The translations under genes and the position numbers were made by a program. This document shows, in pieces, positions 22,001-37,000 of a DNA stretch of 64,000 nucleotides; positions within the stretch are counted from its first letter, which is position 1; each line of letters opens with the position of its first letter. This DNA comes from Heliocidaris erythrogramma. Taxonomy: Eukaryota; Echinodermata; Echinoidea; Camarodonta; Echinometridae. The DNA lies in the NCBI GenBank assembly GCA_025617745.1, contig CM046853.1, positions 31,299,313-31,363,312 on the forward strand. The letters are read 5' to 3'. The notes under the pieces were generated by a model. That model was given only the letters and a program-made list of their open reading frames with translations. It did not search any database and was not told the origin of the DNA.

Positions 22001-25000
22001 TTGCAGCAACTAAAGGATTTTTAGATTTTTTTCTTTTATTATATGTATAATGTAGATGAGTGCACATTTTTGCAGCAACTAAAGGATTTTTAGAGGAATT
22101 CCACAGATCTCCAATATTTCTTATGTACATGAAGTTGTTCGCTCAAAATGATGTCAGAACTTCTGAGATGGGTACATTGTAACTGTAGTTCAGAGACTCT
22201 CTTTTGGGAGTTTCTGGCACGTTTTGAGGATGAACTCCTCTCATAATACTTTTATATGTACATGTAGTGCAATGTTACCCTAGTGAGTGCTTCATGGATT
22301 GCTAAGTACTGAATTCTGTAAAAAAAAAAAAAATGGGGGGGGGGGGGTGGGGTCTACTATTTCGAAAAATCTTAAGACAAAAGGAAAGGCCATTTGATGT
22401 TTTAGGTGCTAAATTACTCAAAACTTCTGTGACCGGGAATAAAAGAAAATAAAAGTTATCAGATTTGCTAGTGCTTTTCAAGTCTGAAATCTGAAAGGGG
22501 GCCTATGAACACAATTAAAGGGCCACAGTTTTTCTTTTGAGTACTTACTTATGCCGAATTGCGTTAAAAAAAGGAGGGGTTTTGACTGGTTATGCCCCCT
22601 GATTCCACCTCTGCTTCGTAAATGGCCTCACTCTCCTCATCAGTTAATGATAAGATGTGCTTGAGTTACACGACATTATGTCACTCACTACTAAAAGCCA
22701 GAATATCCATTGCAAGTTTAAAGAGGACGTATTGAACCTGAACTTGTGCTCTGTAAACAGGTTGACATTTTCAGAGATTCAATTTGTGTATTAAACTTTT
22801 ATTTTGAGTAATAACCTGAAACTGAAATCATCTTACAAACACACTTTACATGGAAAACTAAATAGATACCAGATGGATGCATCAAAAGTTGAAAATGGAG
22901 CTTGTGTGAAAAGTGTCTAATCACTGCTCAGGACCTTAATGGTAATTGACTGTAAGTTTAAATGTTCGGATTATTTACAGCTTTTAAAATTCGAACTCAT
23001 GATACTTATATGTTAAAGTTAATATAGTCTAAATATGTATGAGTTTTATCAAAGAAGGTTTGACAAATCTGTCTATTTGTACATGTATAGCAATGATCAT
23101 TTTTCTTGAAGGTGACATTCGGAAGAATGTGGAAAAATGCCAATTGAAAAGCATTATCGCTTAGTGCAGTCTTGTGGACACTTAAAGGCCAAGTCCACCC
23201 TAACAAAAAGTTGATTTGAATAAATAGAGAAAAATCAAACAAGCATTACACTGAAAATTTCATCCAAATAGGATGTAAAATAAGAAAGTTATGGTATTTT
23301 AAAGTTTCGCTTAATTTCGCAAAACAGTTATATGCACACCCTGCTCAGTATGGAAATGAGGGAACCAGTGACGTCACCCACTCACTATTTCTTTTGTATT
23401 TTATTATGTGAAATATAGAATATTTTAATTTCTGCAGATTTCACAATTGGGAAGCTCTCATTGAATTGTGTATAGGTTGCAACAATGGCAATTACACATG
23501 TTCAGCGAGGAATCAAACCTTGTTTCACATTATAACAAGGAAAAATTAAAATATTTCGTATTTCATGTAATAAAATACAAAAGAAATAGTGAGTGGGTGA
23601 CGTCACTGGTTCCCTCATTTGCATACTGAGCAGGATGTGCATACAACTGTTTTGCGAAATTAAGCGAAACTTTAAAATACCATAACTTTCTTATTTTACA
23701 TCCTATTTTGATGAAATTTTCAGTGTTATGCTTGTTGGATTTTTCTCTATTTATTCAAATCAACTTTTTGTTAGGGTGGACTTGGCCTTTAAGGGATGAA
23801 AAGGAGGGAGGGGAATAAAACTTTTAATTTCTACATTAAAGGCTTATATATTCCCCATTTATTTGATATGTATTATTTATTAACTGTACTATTCTTGCAT
23901 ATTTTTCTTTTGACCTTTGATCTTTGATTTTTTTTCAGTACTGGAATATTCTCGCTCTAGATGGCAGTAACTGGCAGAAAGTGGATTTATTTAACTTCCA
24001 GACTGATATAGAGGTAAATAATAATCTGTTTGTATCCTCTTCTTCAAGTTATGATTATATTCAACTTCATCTGTGTGTATGTTTTTACCGAAGTGTATTA
24101 GCAAAATCTGTTTTTTTTTTTCACGTCTTGGGACCAACTTTTTGCGTCACCATCCAAAAGATGTAACTCGGGTTTGAACCGGGGACCGTTAAAGTCAGTT
24201 TGTAGGTGACGACAGAGAGCTGACCATTACCCATAGACTAAACGATTAGACAACTAGACTAAACACACATCTCCTTTGCACAGTGCCTTAATAGTTTAGC
24301 TCTTCAGCTTAGAGCTAAATTCTCTCTCATTTAATGAAAACCTATCTATATACAGTGTGAGTCGACGAAAAGGAAACCAAGATTCGACCCTAAATACTGA
24401 TATATTTAGTCAAAGATACCAATCTTGTAGCCAGCATGTTTTCTTTAATTTGACACTGTGATCAGTAAAACCTTACCATGGACAGCTGGACAGTAGCATA
24501 TTTCCTGATACATGTCAAATCTGGCTCTGCCCAAGTTTGAATGAAATGGATAGGCAACTCAAGGTAGGTTGAATGGTTTCCATTCCAACTGAATGCACTC
24601 GCACATAATGAAAGTAACTCCTTGAACACCCTTCATCCCAAACTTGGGTAAAGGTGATTCTGCCCTGTTTTTAAAAAAAATGGCCAGTACTCAGTCATCG
24701 AATGGCATTTAGGTGAACAGACTATAAAATTAAAGAAGATATTTTTAGCTATCATATCATAGTAATATATTTCTGCAATATTACTTAGTTCTTAAGGTAT
24801 TGGGGCTTGAACATGGGTTTCTTTTTATTGACTCAACACTGTATATATAGTTTCTTAAACTAAACTTTTGTGCTTTATTGAGTAGGCTAGACATTTCTGC
24901 ATGTAGCTGGAAAGCATTTGATCTATGAGAATCTGCCTCCAAAAATATATGAAACAAAAAAAGAACTATAGGAAGAAATTAATACAATGCTTTGAAAAAT

Positions 25001-28000
25001 GCATTGAGGCCATTGCTCTTTTTAAACATACAAGCAGATTTGTTGTTCAATCCCTGTTGATATATACCCATGTACGCCGTAGTCATACATGTACTCTGTA
25101 TTGATAGGGGATTTGGCTTCGTTCAGTCTCCACCTGCACACCGATCAATCATCAATGACATCTCACACTAAATATACTGCTATATTTGGTAGTACAGATT
25201 TTTTGTATTTGAATACATGTAGTGTTCCCTATCTCACAGTAGAGAATCCTGTCATCGATGTAGTACATTATCATGAACATGCTTTCAAACACAGACAAAA
25301 TATAAACAAAAGTACAGTGAAACCTGTCTATAAAGACCACTCAAGGGAGACAAGAAAAGCGGTCTTAATGAGTAGGTGGTCTTTATGTACAGGTTCCTTC
25401 AATACATATTTCAATGAGAAACACTCTTCAAAGGAAAGAAAAATTGTGGTCTTTATAGGCAGGTGGTCGCTACAGCAGGTTAGACTGTATTGATGTTTTT
25501 AATATATTGAGACGAATAAGATGATCAATGAAAATTAGATTTTGTCCATCTTATTTTTAAATCCCTTTGCTAATATAGAAGGGAGATCACCTTTAATACC
25601 AAAAGCAAAAAAATCATATAAGAATTGACGAAAGGTCTCTTCAGGTTGTATGAGTTGAAACCTGAAAAAGGGAGAAGTAATATCCTGTAGTACACAATCG
25701 TTTCCTACACTATCATCAGTTAAGTTGAAATAGTGTCTCTCAATATTTTTGTGATGCCATTTTTGCAGGGACCTGTTATGGATTGCTTATCAAAATGATG
25801 CAGAGGCTTTTTCAAGACTTTGAAGTTATACCAATATTAGCATTTGAAATGAAGTATTAAAAAGCTAAACATTTAGAAACTCAAAGGAAAGTGGTAGTAT
25901 TTTACACTCGGACTGCACTCATAATTTTTGTATTGTTTTATTTTCCAGGGGCCTGTTGTGGAGCACATATCAAAACGATGTGGAGGCTTTCTCAAGAATC
26001 TTAGTTTACACGGATGCAAGAGTGTCACTGACGATGCCTTGAAGTAAGTCACACACTTTGGTTCTCAGTCCTCTCTTTTGTTACAATTATTATAGGATTA
26101 CTTGAATTTATTTTGTATTCTTGTACTTAGCATTTTTTTCTTATTTTCTGAAATTTTCTCCATATCATATTTATTTCTCCTCAACATTTTCCTGGATTTG
26201 TTTCTTTGCTCTGTTTGTTTCCTCTATCTTCCTGCTCTTATCACTGCTTACTTATAATTTTTCTCATGCTTTTCCATTTTGTTCTGTTCTTTCTCAATAT
26301 CGTCAGCTTCATTTATTCTCTACATCTCCTCTAGTTTGGATTCTACGATTTAATGTTTGAAAGACATGTATTTTTGAGAAACAAAGATTCTCTACTTCTA
26401 CATTTACTTCTGCTTGATTTGTTATGTCATAAGTGAAGAAAAAAAAATGGATGTACCCTTTTGCCAAACAGATGAAGTGTGAATTTCAAAATTATTTGTC
26501 ATGCAATTAACAATTTTTTTTGTTATCACCAGTAAGTGCAATTAATTGAATAGACAATAATTTGTTTAGTTTAATTGAATACATCATTACTCAGTTTTTG
26601 TTCCCAAAACATGTATAATTGCGATGCCCTCTTGAAACAGATTTGTTCATATCTAGTCATCTTTGTAGGATGAATAGAATGAGTATTGTTTTCTCTCGGT
26701 CATTTAAATCATTAAAGGGAAGGTTGAGTTCTGGGAAAGGTAAAAACTAATTTGTGAGCTGAAATGTTCGGGCCAAACATTTGTGTGTAGTCCTATATAC
26801 ACATTTCTATGTGCAGTGCATGTGACTCTCAGCAGGATTGAGTCAATTTCTTATCATTTTGGTGATTACAAAACCTTACAGCATACACCAATTCTTCTGT
26901 GCTATATAATCAACCTTTCCCAGTTGCCTTGAGACAGTTTATTTGACAATTCAATCTCATGACCAGAACTCAACTTTATCTTTAAAGGTACTTCACTGTA
27001 CATTGTAAAACAAATGATTCTAAAAGTGATGGGAAGCAATTTTGCATGGATGGTAACAATAGTCAAGATTTGTATCTATGATTTTAAGATTACTTGCAGT
27101 ACTGTACAATTTCAATTCTTACTGGTTTCTTTGAAAATGAATATTAAAGGGTCACTAAAATAAAAAAATAATTGGCCATTTTTCGTAGGAAGGTGCCATC
27201 AGGGTCCAAAAAATATCTATCACACAATTTTGTATGCATTCATTCATATTTTATAATCATTTGAAAAGTACATTTTTGCTGATTTACACAGTCATAAGCC
27301 CCGCCCCTAAAAAAACCCATCGAAGCGACATTGTGATCACGTGATCTGTGACGCATGAAAAGTAAGGGAAAATATTCCACTAACCTATACCGTGCGCGCC
27401 CGGAGGCCCCCGGCAGGCCCAGCCCGGTGCCGAGCATGATATTCACCGCATCGACCATTTGCATTGCGTATTTTCGTGTGTTTAATTCCTCACAATAAAT
27501 TTGATTTTGGGACACAGTTTCATCAATAATGCCTAATCGGTGTATAGTTGCGGGCTGTAGCAAGACCCCTAAAGATGGTGTAAGCCTACATCATTTTCCT
27601 AAAGATGAAAATCTACGGAAATTGTGGGTCGCAAAGGTAAAGCAGCTTCACCCGTAGACCGAAAATTCTGTCTCTCGTTCGTTAGCTAAGACGACCTAAC
27701 GAACGAGAGACAGCATTTTCGGTCTACTTCACCCGTAACTCCAGGGAGCTCCAACGCGTTGGAGCTCCCTGGAGTTACTTCACCCACAGCCCTTCACCGT
27801 ATTCTGCGAGGGGTTCAAACATATAATATGGTCGAATTTCCCCTTGCCACTCGAGCTTCTTTGCCTTCGGGGTCTGATAAATCATCTGATAAATCAGAGT
27901 TCGTATCTGCATGGCTCAGAAAAGTCCTCCAACTCGGAATCGCGGGCACATTTCCTCTCTCTATAAGTTACTCGAATTCAGCCAAAATTTAAGTCAGTAC

Positions 28001-31000
28001 TAACGTACTTTGTATAGCGAAGTAAAAAAAAAAGCCGTAAGTGAAATAAACAAAAGAAAATCGTTCACCAGTCGCTATGTACGAGGGGAACATAGTCACT
28101 GCCGTACTTTGTGTAGGACATAGTACATAAAGACGCGTAAAACGGCTGTGCACACGTTTATAACCAATGCAAAATTTTCGTTTGGCAAGCTCAGATGGAT
28201 GAGAACATTGTTCAAAAGAAAAGCTAAAAAACAAAACAAGAGCTGTATATTTGGGCAAAAGCGTTTTCTGATCTTGTAGAAAATATATTGCTAATGATTA
28301 TTCACTCCTAAGATTATATTGATTAATTTCCTTTTTTCATAAATTGTCCATTGAACAGAGGGGTCAAATACCGCATTCTGTGTACAATATTATATGCTGC
28401 AGCCTGCAGATCTTGTGCCTCTTACTTTTCATACGTCACTTGGGGGTTAGCCAATCAGCTCACGAGTTTTAAGGAACGGTCCCAAAACCTCTACTTTTCC
28501 CCTTTGTCGCCAAAACGAGACATAATTTGGACAATCGATTGGTAGATTCGTGATTAGAAGGCAAAACTACATGGAAAGAGCACCCATTTTCTCTCTAATT
28601 TAGTAAACCTTTAAAGTCTTTCCTTAATACACATTGATGATTTCTCTAAAACTTTCAAGGAAGTTTTTCTCTTCCATTCTAAGCCAAATCTATGAACAAT
28701 TCAACTTCATTCACACCCATTAAAAAAATGTTCAATACATGGAGTACCTTTAACATTAATGTAATAAAGTGCTTAGTTTATGAATGTGAGAATATAATGT
28801 CACATACCTATACATGTAAATTTTTACATTATTTGCATATTCTTTCATGAGCAAATTTATCACACATGCCTTCTAAATTTCAGTTTTGTTGTATGATACC
28901 TTGGCTGCTTTATTCTGTTCAGCGAAATCTGCAGGTACTTGCAGGCGATTCCGTATAATGTTTCCCGTACGACATATGTCTTTTAATCCATGTATTTCAT
29001 CCATAAATGAAGAATCTCTTGATATAACCAATGAATAATGTTTCTTTGTGGTACAGCTACCGTAAGTGATTGTCATATGAAAGATTTTTCATTTATTGAT
29101 GAAATATATGGATAATTATGTCAAATGTCATACAAGACACTCTGCATGGAACTACCTTTGAAGGTCTTTGACATTGCTGATGATCAACTTTTTTTTTTCT
29201 GAGTAATAAAAAAAAATATTTCCATGTGACATTGAGTTCAAGAATAAAGAATACACATACATGTTATTGTAGAGCTGATCATATTAAATCAATTGCCTAA
29301 TTTGCATATTATCACACAATGAATGACATGTTTCTACCATGTTCAGTCTTGAATTGTGAACTTCAAATGGAGAATATGTTATTTCAGACACAAATGTTAT
29401 CGCAGTCTTACAGTACCGTCTTTCTTAAAGAACAAGAAGCAACCAGTAAATTGCATTGAAATGCATGTCCTAAATGTCATTCCTGTTGATAATTGATTTT
29501 ATACACTTCTCGTGCTGAAGGGCCAGAAGGGTGTTAACTCATATACTTTAGCACAGAGTTAATGCCCTTCTGGCTCTCAACAGACAACATATAGGTTGAA
29601 TTTCATGGTATTGGATGTCATTTATCATGACAAAATAAAAGTGAAATAAAAACATGCCAACAGTGCATTTTGATATCAAATTTCAAGTTTCACTTTTACA
29701 GAATAATCAGATTATGGTGCAATTCAGTTACCTTTAAATCTATAAGCATGTTCTTTGGAACGCTGAATATATTTGTTATCAAGGTGGGATGTATACAAGA
29801 GACAGTTCCTGAAACATGTCTAAAACATTAATTGTACTTGAAATATTGAAATATTCTTTGTATTAACATTAATTGTACTTGAAATATTCTTTGCATCAAC
29901 AATGCATGTAAATGTGTATCATAAACTATGTACAATACATGTACATTTTGTAGTTTCTGATTCTTACATATTGTCTTTTTTTTCTCTTTATACTTTTAGC
30001 ACATTTGCAGACAACTGCAGAAATATAGAGGTACTGAATTTAGAAGACTGTAAACGAATTACAGATCATACAGCGCAGAGTCTAAGCAGACATAGCAAGA
30101 AGCTTAGCCAATTGAATATGGTATCCTGCACAGCAATCACAGACAATGCGCTCAAGTATCTCAGGTATGTTTTTCTTAAAGTATCATGTATCAAACATTG
30201 CATTTTAAAGGAACCAGTCACTTTAAAAATGCATTTTCTACAGCTAGCACATGTTTAACAGAATCAACCAAAACAGCCTTTGTAGCAGGCATGAGTGAGT
30301 AAAGATTTCAGGAGTATGAAGAAACTAAACACATCACCTGTACTCATTTAGAGGGTATTCAAAGTTGCTATAAACTGGTAGAATTTGAACAGCGCCATCT
30401 TGCAGTCATTCCTTAATTGACATAATTAGAGATTAGTTGCAATTTATATTAAATTTTAACTAATAACTGGCTTGAAAAATAATTTTTTGTTATTTCAAAC
30501 TATTACTTGTCACTTGCAAACGTAGAAAATTGCCTGCAAGTACATACAAGGGAATATGGTGCATGATGGGAAAGTAAGACACAGACATTTTCAAAATTCT
30601 GTTAAAAGATGGCACTATTTAGGAGGTTCAGTTTAAGGCAACTTTAAATTTGCAATTTCTCTTTCAATAATTGATATTTGAAGCTGATATTTTTAATACA
30701 GTAAATCTGTATGGAACCCACAGCATTCAAAGCAAAATATATTTTGGTCATTGGTCCCCTTTAAGAAAAGTGGAAGGTGATTATTGCTGAAACCTGCCTT
30801 ATGGGTAATTTTCTCACAAAGTTCACCTGCTTAAAAATTAATGTGTGTTTTAGCCTCTTCATACTAGGCTACGGTTCTCCACTGGAGACCTTGATCGTAT
30901 ACCCTATGTGCTTTTTTGTATCAGAGCACTTGAACCTTATTCACACGTTGCATGTCCCATATTGTACAACATTTATGGCCATCAGAATGATCCCAGTGTT

Positions 31001-34000
31001 GCTAATTTTGCTGTTTATAGAGCACTGCAGACAATTTATTGTTTCTGACATGAATCAAGCTGAGGCACAAACCCTTCTAAGCATTAGAAATGTATCATTT
31101 ATAATAATAAGGGTTGTTTTTCTTCATGCACTCCTCATCCAAACTATGCTTATATTGTATGTCAATTTTTTGTCTTTTTTAATTATGGCCTTCTTGGCTG
31201 TACATGTATCATACATACATGAATACAGTAGAAACTTGTTTTAAAGAGCTACGATATAATGAGGTTCCTGATATAACAAGGCTGGTCCCAGGTTTTATGT
31301 TCTTTTGTTTTTATACCCTGATATAAGGAGATTCCTGATATAACAGGGTAATTTTCATGGTCTTCTGCCAGACCATTTTCATGGTCCTCGTTATATCAAG
31401 TTTCCACGGTATATTGAAATGTATATAATTGAAATAGACATTTGTCATACACATGTAGCTCCATGGAGAGTATTCATAACTTATTGTAATACTCATAATG
31501 ACTGTGGTAACGTTTAGACAAAGCTTCCGTAATTGATGCAAATTTAAGGTCAAGGTGCTGCTTATTCTATTGAATGGAAATGTCATTGGAGAAGATATAA
31601 TCATAACACCAAGAGGGAGAAAATTCCCTCTATATGATATTCATGCATCTGTTATACATGTTCAGGGAATTGGAGTATTGTTAGGGGTTTGATAGGTACG
31701 TATAGTCTTATAGGTAATGTGCACCAGTTTTGTAGAAAATGAATTTGATAATACTCTGGTAGAATTACAGATTCATCCAAGGAAACTATAACAAGACTTT
31801 GATGGTTTGGGCTAGAAAACATATATATGGAGAGTACTTTGTAGTTTGTTTATTCTTTAATAGAGCTCAATGACCATTTATCCCAGCTTGTGCAGGTACT
31901 AGGTGTTGCTTCTGTCATGACAACTATTAGATACATGTAGGTGTATTTGCAGAGTAATTTGGGATTGAAGTTCTCTATTATTTCCAACTTCATTAGCATA
32001 CTTTCTATATAAATAACAAGTAATGACCAAGAAGAGGAATAATTCTAAGTATAATTCCCCGTAAAAATCAAATTTTGGCTGCCAAGGGATATCGTAAGAG
32101 TTGCCAGTTTATGTTTGATTGATTACAGTTTTCAAAATCAAACTGCTTTTAACCTCCAATGGGATTTTCCTCAAACTTTCACTCATTTTTAAAAGCTTTC
32201 ACTAAAACCACCTTGATAACGGATAGACTTTTCCTTTAAGTGAGAGCACACTTCCCCAAATGGATTTTTCGAATCACTTTTCAATATTATACATGCGAAG
32301 TATGAACCACGACGCCCGGGGACGCAGACGGGTTGCGGGGGCATCAAGATGCCATTATTATGTTATTGGATAAGAGCCAAAAAGCGCGTGACTGATTACA
32401 GACACGGGTACCCAGGGGTGTCGGAGATCAGGAAAAGGGGGGATAGTCGTACATGTACATGTGTTCAGAGGGACGTCTCGGGTATATATACATAATGTAT
32501 AAAACATGTCAAGCACATTTGCCGTCTTCCCCATCCAGCCAACCGAGACTCGTTTTGCGAGAGTGGTTTTAGATTCATCAAGGTCGATATCGTTGATTTG
32601 TACTGGGTTAAAATGAGTTTAGAGTAATGTGAATGCACTTGTGACCTCTATGTGATGTACAGGAGGGCACATGTCCTTTTGATTGCTTTCAGGTAATCAA
32701 TACATGTACATGTATCATAAAAAGCAGGGTAGCAACCTAGAAACATCATTAGAAAAGTGCACCTATTTTTTTTAATGTCCCCTGTTGAGAGCTAGTAGGG
32801 TGTTAATGACTAGCACTTTTCCTGGTTCTCATCAGACGAGGCTGTTTGAGAGGTACATGTACATACATGTAGCAATCTTGATCTGATTACTAAGTAGATT
32901 TTTGATCACATGTACATGTAGATTTACTTTACATGATGAATTTGAATTACAATTTTTTGTTGGCCAGGTGCTAGCTGTTGCACCTACATTTTGTAGTTAC
33001 AGTGGAGAAGAGTGTATAAAGAACATACATACATGTCCTGGGCCCGTTTCATAAAACTTGTTATCAATAACAAGTTTCAATAATTGTTATAATTACATGT
33101 AAGCTACTGAAATCCCTGAATCTGATTGGCTGAGGACAAATTTGTCATAGAAATTTGGGATTTGATATTTGTAACAAGTTTTATGAAACAGGGTCCTGGT
33201 CATACAGTTTATGTTTTCCAAAATCATAAATTAAATGTGGAAATATCTACAAGTACATTTGTACATATACATGTACGTACATGTAGTATGTATTGTAGTC
33301 AGATTTATTGGTAGATAGCTTACATGTTTAGGTTTCCACTGCAACCCTGATTTGGCACTTGGTTTTTTCTCTCCTGTATAAAACATACGTACATAATTAT
33401 AGAGAGTGATATATTGATACATTTAACACTTTTCAACATTGTAAATGCTTAATGACCCCTTTCCTGTCTCGGTTGTAGGCACTTGCAAAAACTTTAGAAT
33501 GTCCCTTTATTAACGTTTTGTTATATTAAATTTTATGCCCCCCCTTTTTGTCCCTGGCTATATATATAAACGGATATTTTTCTGATATATGTATTTCAGG
33601 ATGTAGGGTCCAATAGGTGTCTCAGTAGTAGGCAACTTGTGAAAATTTTAGAATGTCCCTTTATAAAGGTTTTGTTATAAAATGTTTATCCCCCCTTATT
33701 CCTCTGGGTATATATAAGTGCATATTTTTCTGATATCTATTTCAGGATGTAGGGTTTAATGTAATCAAAAAGAGAACTGTGTTCTAAATCTTGAAGGTTG
33801 AACAAGAAGAATGTGAATATGCTGGTATACCGGTAGTGCAAAACAGCAGGCTTCTTTTTTCATTAATCTTTGGAGGGGGTGGGTATATACGGGGGATTTA
33901 TTAGCCTAGTGGAAAGGTCTTCTTTTTCTAATTTATAAAAGTTAATTTAAAAAAAAAAGTGAAAACAGAATCAATTGATATAATACATGTACATGTATTG

Positions 34001-37000
34001 CAGAATCGATTCCTTTCAAACCACAGTGCACTATGCCACCACCACCATGCCACCATCACCATTTTATCATGTGACTGGCAGAAGGGCGCAAACATGACTT
34101 CGGGTCAAAATCTTTCAATAGTACCATAACAAAAATAATTTTGTAATAATGGCAGGATACATATCTAGAGAGAATTGATAACCTGTCATTGCTGACAACT
34201 TTGACGATGTCTGACTGGAATGCATGTACATGTATACACACACTGTATGCTGTGGAGATGTAGTCAGAGCTGCGTCAAACCTTTAAAATGCTTATTTCTA
34301 GAAAAGTACATCTGCTGGCCATGCATGTGAATGCATCCTTCTACCTGGCACACAATCATTACTTTATATCCCACTTATCTTCCACACTCTGATTTCATAT
34401 TGTACATGTAAATGCTGGCATCATCAAATATGATCTCTGCATGTCCATTTTCTAAACCGCTGTACCATTTTAATAACGATGTTAATGATTAATGACTTTT
34501 ATTTGTCTGCCCACAGTGATGGCTGCCATCTTCTAAGTCATCTCAATATCTCGTGGTGTGACCAAATTAGTGACAACGGCATCGAAGCCCTGGTCAGGGG
34601 TTGTTCACACATCAAAGTCCTTATCCTCAAGGGTTGTCATATGGTAAGATACGCTGCTCTCAAAAGCCCTCAAAAGCCCTATTCACATGTGGTAAGATAA
34701 AAAAATTATATGTGTGTATGAATCTCAAGTAAGGTTGTATAAAAAATATTTGAGCACACCAAATTTAAAGTACCTTATGCTTACAATGTACTTTCTTATC
34801 TCTCTATTTCCAGATATATGTGAAGTGCATGATATTCTTATGTGACCCTTGTTTGAGGTGTGATGGCTCAGTGGTGGAGCAGTGGGCTCGTAAACTTAAG
34901 GTTCAGGATTCAATACCAAGTTTATACTTTAGTGCTCATTAATACTAATTAATTCTCGTTAAGTCCCTCAAATAGGACTTAAATCCATTATAGGTCCCCC
35001 TTGTTTTTGTGTAGGAAAAACGGGAGAGTTGTCCACAAGTATGTCACAATCGACTCACCAAATTGCCAATTTGAGATTCGCATAGATGTAGTGATCTCAT
35101 TTTTCAAACATTTATAACTTTCTTATTCCTTGTCCGATTTCTCTCAAACTTTCACGATCCTGTTTTTCTTATTTTTCTGCTTCCACACAAATCAACTTAT
35201 CACCAAGGTTGGATTACCCTTTAACAAAATAGCACAATGAATGTTTGCACAGACCTGTACAGTACGTGTAGTAGAACACGTGCTATGTATGTGAATCCAT
35301 CAGGACGAATAGTGCGATTTATGACATATCTGTTGTTGCTCATTTTATTTTTCTACCAAACGCGTTTGCCAGGTGAGCATTCAGTGTAAATTTTGTTTGA
35401 TTATATGCAAATATATTTATTCGTACTTGTGAGCATTCAGTGTAAATTTTGTTTGATTATATGCAAATATATTTTCAGTCAAGACCATGCAGCACCGAAG
35501 ATTACCTTAAGTTTGAAACGTATCCCGTTTTATGCAGCAAGTTGAGCTGAATATATATACCCACAGTATTGTGTCTGTCTGAGTGGGCAGACATGCATTT
35601 ATATACTGTACTCTTTAGATTGACATGACCTTTAAAAAAAGAAGTGCATGTGTAGTACAAGCTTCATTTCTATAACTGTACATTATATTTTGTCTGCCCA
35701 GAAGAATTGGGTTATCTGTATTAAACATGTCCGCAAATTTTAGAAGACATTCATTAAAAAATTTTGTGAATTTAAAAAAATAACCAAATATAGAAGGCTG
35801 ATTCGGGTTTATTAATTAAGGATTATGATAATGGTAATAATGATGATGATAATATAATAATGATAATAGTATTTTACAATAATAATAATAATGATGATGA
35901 TGATGATGATAGTGATGATGATTTACAATCATATAGCTCATACATTGTAACATTATAGCTCTTTTTTTGCATTTGAGGTTCAAATTCTTGGCGAGGGTAT
36001 TATTACTACTACAGATATGACTTTTTTTTTTTAAACGAAATTTCATAGTCCATACGTTTATAGTAGATCTGGGGAGCGTTTCATCAAGCGTTTTGTCAGT
36101 GATATTTACTGACAATTTTGCTCTCAGCCAATCAGATGCAAGGATTTCAGTAGCTTATAACAGTTGTCGGTACAAATCACTGACAAAACACTTGGTGAAA
36201 CGCTCCCCTGTTCTTCTCTTAATATAAACAAATGGCTTATGTTTATGATTAGCTTTTGTCTCATTTTGGCACATTGCTGGAAATACAAATTACTCTGGAT
36301 TCATATAAACCAACATGTAAATTTAGATTTTTTTCATCGCATAGACAGATGTGTGTGTTTAGATGTAAATATGTGTTTAGATGTAAATATGTGTTTAGAT
36401 GTAAATGTGTGTTTACATGGATCATCAGTCATTGAAGTTGACTGTACACTGACTGTATCTTTGGGTTACTAGCTTCTATCATTATTGGCTACCGATTAAA
36501 ACCTTATACTGCCATATTGTTTGGAATATATGATAATACAATGTACTTGTGACAAAAGTCGTCTGAGGCAGTCCACTGTTTGCTTCACTCATCGACTAAA
36601 TCGGGCAAAGAGTTAATATATTGTTGTTATACAGAGGTTCTAACGTAACCCTGACAATAATTTTTTTTTTGTCAGTAGAAACATATGTCTCCATATTGTA
36701 GACTACATGTACTGTAGCTACTTAGAGCCCTCTCATGCATTAATGTAAGAATACTCTGATAAAACATCACAAAGGTTTTTGTATAGGCTCCATGCAGACT
36801 CTAGGCTATCAGTCATTGAATATCAGGTTTAATTTACGTTGATTGTACATGTATTAACCTTGAGATGGTTGTTATACCTACCTAGGTTCAAAGTCATTCT
36901 GTACCGCAATTTTACAAATGTATGTTCAGTATGACCATGTCTAAGCATTGGAGACTAGCTACTTAGAGTCCATGCATCTCATGCATTTATGTAAGGATAC

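Noticed and set aside
27240..27563. 107-codon minus-strand ORF
   Set aside because: Overlaps the THAP exon start on the other strand and shows no domain; a shadow of GC-richer sequence.
28330..28520. Possible inverted partner of the THAP upstream region (gtatgaaaagtaag match)
   Set aside because: Only about 19 bp are complementary to 27346-27365; the flanks do not continue the match, so I do not call an element.
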